A stretch of DNA of 64,000 nucleotides from Serpula lacrymans var. lacrymans S7.9 (lineage: Eukaryota > Basidiomycota > Agaricomycetes > Boletales > Serpulaceae). The stretch spans positions 2,619,909 through 2,683,908 of the forward strand of contig NW_006763292.1 in assembly GCF_000218685.1 (NCBI RefSeq). The letters are read 5' to 3'. How positions within the stretch are numbered: the first letter of the stretch is position 1; the number at the start of each line of letters is the position of its first letter. Below are positions 48,838-58,809 of the stretch, one piece after another. The notes beneath the pieces are model-generated. The model worked only from the letters and a program-made list of their open reading frames with translations. It did no database searches and was not told where the DNA came from. Made by a program: the position numbers and the translations under genes.

Positions 48838-49225
48838 AGTTGGCCAAACAGCGCGTTAAGCTACGAGGCGACACTGCGACTCGATGGAAGCAAATGTACT
48901 TATTTTCTTTAATTGACCTTGAACATCTGTACACTCAGACAATGCAATCCGGACTGTTCAAGCTGTATTCGTCCCATGTATGTAGTAAACGAGGTCATAG
49001 AATTCTTCAGTGCTACATCCTCGTCCTTAGTAGTGACTTGATGTTAATGTCACCTTCACAGAGCACAGTTAGTCAGAATTGATAACCGTTCCGGTACATA
49101 CCGGTGTATTATTTATGAACCGATGCGCGTGTGCCAGTCATTTCTCACCTTTACTTGCTACTCGCTTCAGTGAGTTTGAGTTTCAGCCCTAGATCGTTCA
49201 CTTCTCCGGTAGAATACTCGTTGCA
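48838..49225. other. Intergenic region
   Basis: About 390 bp holds the prefoldin 3' region and the MFS promoter. An ACCGGT-flanked AT-rich stretch is near 49098-49125. No gene or RNA is recognised. Confidence 0.5.
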
Positions 49226-51550
49226 ATGACTGCTGCCAATGATGAAAGCCCCAAGTCGAGGTCGACGGAGACTTTGACGGATTTGGCCCAGCTGCCAGCC
49301 GTAGAGAACCACTTTGCTGCTCCTGTGAAAGTTCGACTCGATGATTTGTACGAGGATGAATTTATCGACCCTGTCTACCAAGCAAAGGCCCGTATCTTGA
49401 ACCGATCTATTCAGGATATTGGTATGGGCAAATATCAGGTGAGATGCGATCTTCATGACTGGATGTGGCGAGCTTATCAAAGGAAATCCTCAGTGGTATC
49501 TGTTCGTGGTAACTGGTTTTGGGTGGTTCGCGTACGTGTGCAATGTTTCAATAGATTATTTTGGTTTCTCATGGTAAACACACTATGTTTAGCGATAGTG
49601 TCTGGCCTGTGAGTACCATAAATCTCTATTTCTATTCACGAGGAAGTCATGCATCAATAATTAGCTGCTTAGCGGTCTCATATTGGCACCTGTAATAAAC
49701 GAATTTCATTTCAAAGGCCCTCTTCTGTCGCTGGCTTCGAACATTGGTTTACTTGCCGGCGCTATATTTTGGAGTTTGGGGTGCGACATATGGGGTAGAA
49801 GGTGGGTTTTACTGAAATGATATGCTCTCAAAAGTTTCTTAATCTTGGACATTCAGATGGTCTTTCAACGTCACGCTCTTCATAGCTGGGATATTTGGAC
49901 TCGCATCAGGAGGCGCACCGAACTTCATAGCTCTTGCTTCTTTGCTCGCTGTCGTGGGCATGGGTGTTGGGGGTATGGATATATATCTACACTACGATAT
50001 AATGACTAAGCTCTTGTTGCAGGTAATATGCCTGTTGATTCAGCCGTCTTTCTAGGTCAGTACACAACTTTTCCAGAGGAACGGCGTTAGTTAAAATTCG
50101 TTGAAATTCTACTACTAGACTTTGTTCCTGGATCACATCAATATCTATTGACCGTTCTTTCGATTTGGTGGTCCGTTGGTCAATTCGTACTCAGTTTAGT
50201 AAGTCGAATCACTTTCAGTTTTAATATCGGCGTCTAAGTATTTTGGTAGATTGCGTGGCCTTTGATCGCCAATTACTCGTGTGCTGATGCATCGAACTGT
50301 GACCGTTCCAACAATATGGGGTGGCGCTACCTTCTCTTCACTCTGGGTGGACTAACCCTTTTCTTTTGGGGTCTCCGCTTCTTCATTTTCACTCTTCTAG
50401 AAAGTCCTCGTTTCCTTGCAGGTATCGGGCAAGATGAAAAGGCAGTTAAAGTGATTCAGCAATTGGCGGAGTTCAACGGGTCAACGACTACTCTATCTGT
50501 AGAAGAGCTGGCTTCGGCAGGTCAAGAGGACGGTCAGATAAATACCACTAGAGGCCGTGAGATTCTCAGCAAGAGCTCTGATTTTAGCATGAAACATGTA
50601 AAAGCCTTATTTTCGACCTCTAAAATGGCTTGGTCTACAAGTCTTTTGATAGCACTCTGGGGTAGGACGTGTTGCATCTCGCGCTGGGGCTGAACGCTGA
50701 TTCAATATCAGGCATTATCGGACTGGCGTCTACATTGTATAACAGCTTTTTGCCTTACCTGTAAGTCGCGTTCTCTGCTTCATCGAGAGAGTAAACATTA
50801 ATCGCTTGTGTTTAGGCTTGTCCAAAGAGGTGCCGAGTTTGGAGACGCATCTTTGTATACCACATACCGGAATGTGAGTTCCAAACTCTCCGAGTAGTTG
50901 CCGTACCTTGCTCATTTGCAATTGCAGCAAGTCATCATTAGTTTAATAGGTATACCTGGTGCCTTCCTTGCGGGATGGGCGGTAGAAGTACCATCCATAG
51001 GAAGAAAAGGCACTTTAGCCATCTCGGCGGGCGAGTAGTCCTCGCCTCTCTATAAGTGACATTACTCAACGACCTCACGCGAAAGACAGGGCTCACAGGC
51101 GTCTTTCTTTTCGCTACCACGACCGCCCGAACCTCGAACGCTCTACTAGGCTGGAATTGTGGATATACGTTCTTCAGTAACGTGCGTAGTAGTGAACGAC
51201 ATCGGCTTACATGCGAATATATTCATGTGTTTCTTTTAGATCATGTACGGCGTTTTATATGCTGTCTCACCAGAGATATTCCCTGCGAAAGACCGCGGAA
51301 CTGGGAATGGGTTGACATCGACCGCCACTCGCGTATTCGGTATCATGGTACGTTTTATCCCTATACACGTGAACAGTGGGACAGCAAACAATTAATTTGA
51401 TATGCGCTGTTCATATAGGCTCCTATCATCGCGCTATATGCTAACCTTGCTACGGCAGTCCCAGTGTATATAGCTGGTGCCCTCATCATTTTCGCTGGTT
51501 TCTTGGCCCTTCTGCTGCCTTACGAACCTAGAGGCAAGGTATCCATCTAG
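49226..51550 (+). CDS. MFS transporter, 12 transmembrane helices, 14 exons
   Basis: Exons 49226-49438, 49494-49531, 49593-49608, 49665-49801, 49857-49972, 50023-50055, 50119-50198, 50250-50661, 50712-50760, 50816-50873, 50928-51030, 51090-51181, 51240-51347 and 51419-51550 sum to 1,587 nt (528 residues). The loop 2-3 signature is present (GCDIWGRRWSF). Other blocks are GSHQYLLTVLSIWWSVGQF, ESPRFL (sugar-porter-like), GAFLAGWAVEVPSIGRKG and SPEIFPAKDRGTGNGL. The substrate cannot be told; the nearest groups are fungal general-substrate transporters of the sugar-porter-like branch. Exon 3 is only 16 nt. The intron after exon 11 is best explained with a GC donor (51031) because no GT keeps the frame. 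A decayed relative lies near 55.5 kb. Confidence 0.88.
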
Positions 51551-52860
51551 AAAACAGGTAACATCTCTGTTTTTATATTCAAGAAATTTCCTTTTTCTTG
51601 GTCTGTACATATATAGAATTGTAGAGAATGTTGTATGCGAATCTGATCAAATTGATATGTTGTTTTGCGATTGATTTGTGCACGAGTACAGCTGTAAGAT
51701 ACACAAAACGTGTATTCGACCACTATGAATATATATTACTAGTTCCTGGACCCAGAGATACCTGCAAAACAGTACTTTAAGTGAGTCGGTGCTGAAAAAC
51801 TTTACCTCACCGGTGGGTACATCGCAGAGATGAATGCTAATGCTACGGTAACTCACCACAACAAGGGGGGCCATGTTATAACCATTCAGTCAAAATTAAA
51901 CAGATAACAACCAAATAAAGCGGACCGAGTCATATGCCAACGTTGTGCCAGTAAACACAACCATCATTCCATTACTCTGCGCTATAATTAGGTAAGAGCG
52001 AACCTGCATTTCATGATGTACGGTTAAATGATACCCTGGCTGGGCTGACTTTACTACAATTAACAATCGTCCAGCCTCAGCCTCCGAGAGAATGTTGCAT
52101 ATTTCTTGATTGACACATGTCATCTATTATTCCAGTTACTAGGTTCTGATTCGTGTCCTTTTGTTAAGACATTGGTTGGATTATGGACATCATAGACATA
52201 CCGTCTGACGATAGTATCTGGTACCTCTATTGCTGTGATTCGAGCATTGTTATAGCCCTCGTAGACATTACTCGATGAACCTGAACCATGAAGATAAATG
52301 ATGGACTTGGAAAGTGATCAGTCTGTCGGCAGCTAGTCATTGCCTGAGCATAGCTTACCAAGCTACCCTAATATGGGTAGTCTTCAAGTTCGTTTGCGTT
52401 ATTGTCCACGGTTCATAATAGCGGAGTCGCTGAGTCGCTTTGCGCTATTCTTCTTGCTCTTTGCCCTGATATATGACAAGCAATTTAGCGCGTGTTCCTG
52501 TCGTTGACACTGAAATTTCAGTACCCTTTTGTTTTTGGATAAAATCTTGCAAGTTGGTGATCGGATAATCAGAACAATGGGATTCCGCGGAAAATATATA
52601 GACAAGAAGATGTGCGCTCTTAATATTTCCTGTCCGATAACCAATGTCCATGTGGTAGCTTTTCCTCGCCGTTCCACTGTCACACTTTCCCACTTCTACC
52701 TGCGTGGCAAGTCCGCAGAATCCGTTGGTACCCCGACGCTGTACTAGGTGCGTCGTCGATGAATGCTTTGTTCTTTAACGCTTTCGAGTGTCTACTGGCA
52801 CATCGAGCCCTAGTCTGTCTTGCAGTTTCATATTTTATCTGAACGCCTGGTTTGAAGATT
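51551..52860. other. Intergenic region with unassigned minus-strand open frames
   Basis: Several minus-strand frames here look more protein-like than chance, for instance the ORF ending at 52120 (contains RITAIEVPDTIVRRYVYDV), the frame starting 52123 (CNILSEAEAGRLLIVVKSAQ) and one near 52650-52445 (PITNLQDFIQKQKGTE). I could not join them into one open gene and recognise no family. They may be exons of a small unknown gene or a decayed one. Confidence 0.25.
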
Positions 52861-53852
52861 TTACCGCTGCGCAAATAATGTGAAGAGATAGTCTTGCATT
52901 CCGCTGTCCGCGGAACCACTGCTCAACCGCTTTGTCGAGCCATTGGTCTGGAGTTGAGGCCCTGTGAAGCCGATTTCGTGGTTGAGTGTGTTAGATCTGT
53001 GGACATCTGTCTGCATGTGCTGTCCAAGCAATGTGGCAAAGTAAGGTTCAGTCTGCTGCGCCTGAACGCTTGGGATGGGAATTGAAAGTGGCCCAGGGTT
53101 ATAGCTTGCCCAGAATGTGCTCCAGTCTGGAGGAGGTGTCATCGTCGCCGCCCTAGCATTGCTTGTTTCGCTGGTTGTTGCTAGACTGGATGGACCAGCG
53201 ACTGGGGGCAACTCTGTTCCCACGTCACTACGAATAGGGTCCTTCCACTGCAAGTAGGGCATTTGTAGCGATTCAGAGAGGCTAATGGCTGCATTGTCGT
53301 TGGGCCCGTTGACAGCCATCGCTTGGAAGTCGTCTGCTACGAAAATATCGGGATTTTGGGCTGGTGCGGTGTACCCGACCTTTCTTTTCAATCTGACGTT
53401 TTCGCCTAGCAGATCCTCAATATGATCAGCCACTGAAGAAATTGTCAGCCATCTCTATGAAACAATTTTAGCCAACATATCCGTACCTTCAGTCCAGAGG
53501 TGAAGGTCCTTAATGGGAGGTGCGTGACCTTAGGGAACGTGGAATAAGACTTTTGATCTTGTCCTTTTGCTCTCTGATTAGCTTTCGCTGTTTCCACATG
53601 GGAATGGTTTTCTTCAGCAGAGAGGTCTGTAAAATACACATGTCTCTCCGAGCGAACGCTTTGAATTAGTGGGCCAGATTGGATCCCACTGTCGGGCTCT
53701 GTGTGTGTTTGATCAATGTGATGAAACACAGATGGTGCCAGTGCATTATGGGGTATTTGACCCCCTTGTTCAGTTCGTTCCTCTCTTTCTCCAGAGTACG
53801 ATTCGCGCATGGCAGTTCTGTCCACTCGGGTCTGTTCTTTGGGTGAGCTCAT
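52861..53852 (-). CDS. Possible HLH/coiled-coil protein, frame possibly broken
   Basis: Likely exons are 53852 to about 53641, about 53588 to 53529, then a part ending 53487 and 53432-52861. The joined text suggests a basic helix (RHRKLIREQKDKIKSLIP), a loop (HAPPIK) and a second helix running into a zipper-like end (DLHLWTEVADHIEDLLGEN then VRLKRKV), which resembles a helix-loop-helix-zipper. The C-terminus is S/T/P/Q-rich, as in transcription factors. However the two helices are in frames that differ by one base at about 53528-53532, and no intron fits there. So either the splice pattern is unusual, or one base is inserted, or the first helix is coincidence. I do not assign a family with confidence. 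Confidence 0.4.
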
Positions 53853-54000
53853 GATGTCGGTTGGTTGATAGTGCTTCGAGCTGATATGGATGTTGGGTTG
53901 GGTGTAGTTCTTGCCTCTCTTCCCCCTCGCTGACGTTCCTTTAAATCCTCCGAGCTCCCGCTTGAGGCGCGAAAAACTGCCACCGCAGAGCCACGAACGT

Positions 54001-54352
54001 CGTTGTACGTCGTTCTCAAGTGGATGTCTATACTGCGGTCACCTGGACCTTCGGAGGCGTCATTGCCTAGCTTTGACAGCGAAATCAGCTGTCAAGGCCC
54101 AAAATGCTGCGCTATATCGTTAAATGGGAATCACTTCACACTTTTCACTCAACTTTGAGGCTATCGCGCCCACAGAGAAGACAGACTCTTGTTTTGCTGT
54201 GTAGAAAGATTCTGAACTGTACGAGCGGCATGTCTTGCACGACTGATTCCGCAGGGGGCTTTACTGACGATGAGCATAGGAATGGGTGAAATGGCTTCCA
54301 TTCCACCGGGAGGAAGTGCGGGTGCACTTCATGGAAGGGGCGGACTTGGATA
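54001..54352. repeat. Diverged tandem duplication, unit A
   Basis: It starts CGTTGTACGTCGTTCT and ends near CGGACTTGG. Blocks shared in order with unit B include ACTGCG, CTGGACCTT, CTGTCAAG, ATGCTGCGC, TTCACAC, CGCGCCCAC, TTTTGCTGTG, ATGGGTG, and GCGGGTGCACTTCATGG. It lies upstream of the possible HLH gene. Confidence 0.75.
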
Positions 54353-54369
54353 GAATGCGCCACCAGCCT

Positions 54370-54645
54370 CGTTGTACGCTGTTCTTTGGTAGACGTCCAA
54401 ACTGCGCAACTGGACCTTTGAGGGCGCGATGCGCGAATACTCCTTGAAGACCCACTGTCAAGTCGCGACATGCTGCGCCTCTCGTTGGATCGGTTCACAC
54501 TTCACACCTTTCACCTTAGGTCGACGCCACCGCGCCCACTCAGAAGCTTGACTTGTGTTTTGCTGTGAAGAAATGGGTGGGTGAGTTCCATCCTACTATG
54601 AGAAGTTGCGGGTGCACTTCATGGGAGACACAGTTTTCGGACTTG
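54370..54645. repeat. Diverged tandem duplication, unit B
   Basis: It is a head-to-tail copy of unit A, starting CGTTGTACGCTGTTCT and ending CGGACTTGG. It lacks about 75 bases that unit A has between TTTTGCTGTG and ATGGGTG, so it is shorter. No coding content is recognised in either copy. Confidence 0.75.
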
Positions 54646-55107
54646 GGAAGGGTGCGATGTCTGACGAGGTGGAAGTTGTAAAGGCTACATGGCTTGTACA
54701 ATGATATTCACGAATAATAGGTCCTCGTGATGACACATCAAGTAAAATAGCGAGAATCTGTTGCGAGTATAATAATGAGTGGGTTGACAATAAACACAGA
54801 GGAAAAGAAAGACTTGACATACTATATAAGAAATAGCGTCGAATGATTGCGAGGCAAAGCACAGCTAGACGTCGAGATGAATACAGACAACAAGCAGTGA
54901 CAAAAGCGGCATGCTAGGGCAAAGACAATAGCTCTTCGCTCGGATTAGGTGGATAGTAACCAAGGATTGGGTGTACACTCACCAATATCGTGCTAGTGAT
55001 AACACAGCCGAAGCCAGCTATTCTATTGCTCCCATTAGATACTCCAGCGAAAAAGTCACCGCAGTTCCATACCCATGAATGTTCTATCATGCCGTTGATG
55101 GAATTCT
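54646..55107. other. Intergenic region
   Basis: This stretch follows the tandem duplication and is AT-rich. I see no gene in it. Confidence 0.4.
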
Positions 55108-55453
55108 AGTGACGTCTTTGAATCGCGCATGCTGAACTGCTTTTTTTCACTGCTTTAGCCTCCGAGAGGACGTTCGTCAGTAACTGGATGCTTTCATCAT
55201 TCTCTGCCAAACGAGTTGCCGCAGCCAGCTGCTCCAGCAGTGACAGCATCTTTCCTCTCCTCAAGGCAGAAGTCACGGCCATATTCTGTTTAGCGGCACG
55301 TCCTTCTCAGCCTGAAGGTCTTGCCTCGGTTTCATGTTGTAAGCTCGCTAGACGATACCCCTTTATGACCTTTGATCTTCATGGTTGTTTCCTTCGGATT
55401 ATGGTGTTTGATTCGTCATCGAATTCAAATGTACGTTTCTTAGCACGATACAT
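55108..55453 (-). pseudogene. Open frame interrupted by two TGA codons, unknown family
   Basis: From ATG 55453 to TAG 55106-55108 one frame of 115 codons is broken only by TGA at codons 25 and 49. The translated parts look like real protein: MYRAKKRTFEFDDESNTII, then VIKGYRLASLQHETEARPSG, then MLSLLEQLAAATRLAEN and ESIQLLTNVLSEAKAVKKS. Both stops follow C (CCA TGA, GGC TGA) and would be CGA (Arg) before a C to T change. This fits decay of a formerly coding exon. The antisense strand is also open for 98 codons but with a less protein-like translation. Family unknown. Confidence 0.45.
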
Positions 55454-55504
55454 ACTGGTTTATAAGTCAAATATGCGTGATTAGTTGTCAAATGGACTGA
55501 CCTT

Positions 55505-55800
55505 AGGAAGACGAATATATCGATCCTATCTACCAAGCAAAGCTTGTGGCGTGCTTGCTTGTCGGCGCTATCCTTGGAGTGTGGGAGTGATAGAATGCGG
55601 GACGCACTGATAAAGCTTTTCTGGAAATCGTTGATAAGACGTTCACAATTCATTTTCAAAGGGGAACTCACGTTGTCCTTTGTGGAAGAAAACGACGTTG
55701 AAATACCGCTGTAGTAACGCTTTGAGTTGATAAATTAAGATGTTCTGTATCTCGAACCAGTTAATGTTGACCGTTCAAGGGGAACGAAGAAATCAGCCAA
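55505..55800 (+). pseudogene. Relic of an MFS transporter related to the gene at 49226-51550
   Basis: At 55507-55547 the plus strand reads EDEYIDPIYQAK, against EDEFIDPVYQAK in the intact transporter, with most bases identical. It then jumps to LLVGAILGVWE and a stop, against LLAGAIFWSLGCD. Weaker matches follow near 55650 (FKGELTLS against FHFKGPLLS) and 55765 (QLMLTVQ against QYLLTVLS). The middle is missing and two pieces are out of order, so this is a rearranged fragment, not a gene. Confidence 0.6.
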
Positions 55801-56038
55801 GAGGTCGGGTGGAAATGAATTGAACACCTATGATTTTGCAAGCTCACAACGCAGGTTTTATCCTACATTGTTTTGATAAGATATGTCACAACATTACGTC
55901 TATTACAATGTACACACGCACCAGACCATCCTAATAATCAGTAGTAGACTATTTCACGTTGACGACAATAACTAATACAGAGCGCCATCGCAAAGTTCGT
56001 GAGATCCGTGGAAACGAGGCTAAATGCTTCGCGAGGTA
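55801..56038. other. Intergenic region
   Basis: This short stretch separates the MFS relic from the 3' end of RTT106. Nothing else is recognised. Confidence 0.4.
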
Positions 56039-57559
56039 TCACTCTTCCAACTCGTCCTCCTCTTCTTCACTCGATTCCCCGTTTAGCATGTCTTCGTTGA
56101 CCATATTGACGGCAGCATCGACGGCGGCCCGTGACATACGGGGCATGGCACCAGGTCTTAGGAGAGGATGGTTTTTCGGGTCGAGTTCCTCTTCTGCATC
56201 GCTGCCCTCGGCGCTTTGCTCCTCATCGGACCTGTCGCTGTCGCTATTAACTGCGTCGCTGGCCTCTGCACTTTGTCCATCGCTACCAGCCTCGCTGCCG
56301 TCCGTATCACCGCTACTAGCAGAGCCACCATCAATGTCTTCAGAGTCCAGCTCGAAATCTTCATCATCAGGGTCGGAATCATCCCATGCAGCAAGCTTGG
56401 CGGCCTCTTTTTCATCCGCGCCTTTCTCTTGCTTCTTCCCGAATAAGTCGCGTCGCTGTTTAGCCCATTGATTAATTGGGTCTTGTTCCTTCCCATCTAC
56501 CATTGAAAATTCAGTTTCTATTCCCTCGCTTTCTTCTGCGCCTTCGTCTGCCTCGGCCTCTGGATCTTTTCTCTTCAGGATGACCGTGCATGTCCTTCCA
56601 GTAGCACTTAGCAACCTAACGCCTTCAGTTTTCCCAGATAAATCCTCCAGCGCCCAGAACTCGCAAGGCTTGCTCTCGCCCCATAGAATTCCTTCTGACA
56701 GGAACCATAAGGTACCGGACTTTGCTGCTCGGTAGGCCTCCACTCCTGGAATACCATTGCCACTTGGTCCTGAGCCACCGCATGCGCTACGAAAGACCTT
56801 CGTGGATGGTTCAAGAATAGGTAAAGCATGAGCTGGAAGAAAAGACAGAAATTGACGCAATGACGCTTCGGTTTCTGATCCTTTATCGATTGAAGTAATC
56901 ACAGGTTTTGAATTTGATACGTATGTAGTTGTATCGAATTTTGTGGTTGAGGCTGCGTCTAGACCAAATATGATTTGTTGTGGCGACGTGGCCGAAGATT
57001 TGCCTTTATCCGAAACATCGGAAGTGAGCAACACGACTGTCCAGTGAGCTTTCGATTTTCCTCTAGTAGGCAATAGGAAAGCGCGTTTGATAGACGAGAC
57101 CTGCACAGTTGCTTCCACAGCGCGAGAAGAAGGATTGAGGAAACGGATAGACGATTTATGGATTGCAATGTCTACTTTTTTGCGGATTGGTGATGTTGTA
57201 GAGATAGAAGGTAGGGAGAACAAGGGAAGGTCGTCTTCGGCGGGTTGTGCGATAGCATCGTTAGTCTTCTGACGTTTTGTACTAACCCCTTCCTCGTCAG
57301 ATTCTCTGCCTCTTTTGCCATTTGATTGATGAGCAAGATCCTTGAGAGCTTTCATGGCTTCAGGTTGCTTGGATGCCCATTCCGTACGCGTCCGCGATGA
57401 GACGTCTACAGGGCATGCTCCTCCAACAGCAAAACAGAGCAAAGTTTCGAAAGCCATGCGGATTGCGGTGGACTTTATGGATTCATGCACCACTGATGAA
57501 TACTGCGTGGGTAGACAAGCGGAAAGCGCCTGTAGGTATGGCGTGTCTGAGTTCATCAT
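56039..57559 (-). CDS. RTT106: RTT106-like histone chaperone
   Basis: Rtt106 binds H3-H4 through tandem PH domains and deposits them during replication and silencing. A single exon gives 506 residues. The N-terminal helix region is followed by a basic segment (GKRGRESDEEGVSTKRQK). The PH pair covers about residues 110-340 (VSSIKRAFLLPTRGKSKAHW, then IIFGLDAASTTKFDTT, GTLWFLSEGILWGESKPCEF and CTVILKRKD). The last 130 residues are an acidic D/E/S-rich tail ending SSEEEEDELEE, usual for histone chaperones. A POB3/SSRP1-like reading is the alternative, but the length and layout fit Rtt106. The absence of introns is unusual for this window. Two adjacent ATGs begin the frame; either may be used. 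Confidence 0.8.
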   Translation of the reverse strand: MMNSDTPYLQALSACLPTQYSSVVHESIKSTAIRMAFETLLCFAVGGACPVDVSSRTRTEWASKQPEAMKALKDLAHQSNGKRGRESDEEGVSTKRQKTNDAIAQPAEDDLPLFSLPSISTTSPIRKKVDIAIHKSSIRFLNPSSRAVEATVQVSSIKRAFLLPTRGKSKAHWTVVLLTSDVSDKGKSSATSPQQIIFGLDAASTTKFDTTTYVSNSKPVITSIDKGSETEASLRQFLSFLPAHALPILEPSTKVFRSACGGSGPSGNGIPGVEAYRAAKSGTLWFLSEGILWGESKPCEFWALEDLSGKTEGVRLLSATGRTCTVILKRKDPEAEADEGAEESEGIETEFSMVDGKEQDPINQWAKQRRDLFGKKQEKGADEKEAAKLAAWDDSDPDDEDFELDSEDIDGGSASSGDTDGSEAGSDGQSAEASDAVNSDSDRSDEEQSAEGSDAEEELDPKNHPLLRPGAMPRMSRAAVDAAVNMVNEDMLNGESSEEEEDELEE

Positions 57560-57948
57560 GTAGCGTTATTCTCGTAGAGAAGTTGGTATGTTCTGATTCC
57601 GACAACGCAAAGTTACTGATGGTCACTGACGTTGGGGTTTAAAGAACCTTGTATGACGGTACAGCACCTTGACTGGAACTGTCCAACGTTATGTAAATCG
57701 TTGGACCAAACTCCACGCTCCGCGAATACGCGCCGCTCTTTAGCGGCACGTGCCAAACCCTAACCCTACTACAGGGCTTGGTTGCCTTTCATGTCTCGGC
57801 GTTCGACATCGGAACTGGTCGCAATGTATCATGCAGTGTCGCCCGAGCTTGTCCGCTGGGCAGTTGTCTGTACACTCAAAGATAAATCAACTTGAAGTTG
57901 AACGCTGATCTTCACTAAATATTGTTATTGCGCTCGCACCACAAATTC
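57560..57948. promoter_or_regulatory. Divergent promoter with telo-box and E-box
   Basis: The 389 bp between RTT106 and the small membrane-protein gene contain a telomere-like box AAACCCTAACCCTA at 57755-57768. Just before it is the palindrome GGCACGTGCC (57745-57754), which holds CACGTG. Telo-boxes bind Tbf1/Teb1-type Myb factors in other fungi and are frequent in growth-related promoters; whether that applies here is inference. Confidence 0.55.
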
Positions 57949-58482
57949 ATGTCCCTACGACAACAGATGCAGGTTGGCCTCCTTCACTTGACCCCAGTTC
58001 TCTCTGCCACAGCTTCGGTCACCTACGCGATGTCAGAGTATTTCACGCTTATTCCGTGGCTCAGAAAAGACACTCCATCTACTACGCTATCTACATGGTT
58101 TAACGACTGGTTTCGGCTCGGTCTTGTTAGCGTTTTAACGTTCGGAACAGTGTCTGTAGCAGGCGGTTATGCAGGATGGAAAGATACGGTGGGAGGAGCA
58201 AGTGTTTTGTATATGTATGGGACTTTTTTTGCGATCGGCCACTTCGCGTTCGTACCTTGGGTAAGCGTAGTTCTTTTCTTATTGTACATCTAGTATCTCA
58301 TGAGCGAGATGCTGACATTGTATTATCTGTAGATTTCGCGGTGCATCAAACGTTTGGTATATGGCCCGACTGATGCCAAAGACGAATTACGATGGTGGTT
58401 AAAACTCCACACTGTTCGGATGATTACGATGGATATTCCAGCTATGTTGTGTTTCCTTGGGGGATACTTGCATACTATGTAA
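57949..58482 (+). CDS. Small membrane protein with four predicted helices, unrecognised family
   Basis: Exons 57949-58260 and 58333-58482 give 153 residues. Four hydrophobic segments can be seen: GLLHLTPVLSATASVTYAM, LGLVSVLTFGTVSVAGGYAG, ASVLYMYGTFFAIGHFAFVP and a weaker one in MITMDIPAMLCFLGGYL. A basic loop (CIKRLVYG) precedes the last helix. The size and helix pattern resemble the DUF1772/anthrone-oxygenase-like group, but I see no decisive motif and do not claim it. The intron is 72 nt with GTAAGC and TGTAG ends. Confidence 0.7.
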
Positions 58483-58809
58483 ATCGTTTAAATATTGGGA
58501 AATACTGGTACGTCTCGAGTCCTTCCTCGAAGACAGAGTGGTCATCAATACCCTCCTTCTAGCGCTATCAGATATTATAAAAATAATAAATGTACATCTG
58601 GTATTATTGCTTGCACGTTGTCACTCACGCTATACTGTATCGCTCGCTACTCATTCCACAGTCAGAACTGGTCAGGGGTAATATGGGTAAATAGTTACGG
58701 CGCTAGCCGTGCGGACTTTTTGATTGGCACGTGATACACGCGCTTGGTAAATGGGTGTCGCGTTTTTTGATCTTTGACCATCACCCTCCCGCACCGGGAC
58801 CTCGTTATA
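58483..58809. promoter_or_regulatory. Upstream region of the SHPRH-like gene
   Basis: The 327-bp gap holds a CACGTG E-box at 58728-58733, about 80 bp before the chosen start codon. No other element is recognised. Confidence 0.4.

Noticed and set aside
51647..52683. Minus-strand ORF cluster as a complete gene
   Set aside because: The protein-like pieces lie in different frames and I found no set of introns that joins them.
54145..54498. 117-codon minus-strand ORF across the tandem duplication
   Set aside because: It spans the junction of two diverged repeat units, so an open frame there is most likely chance.
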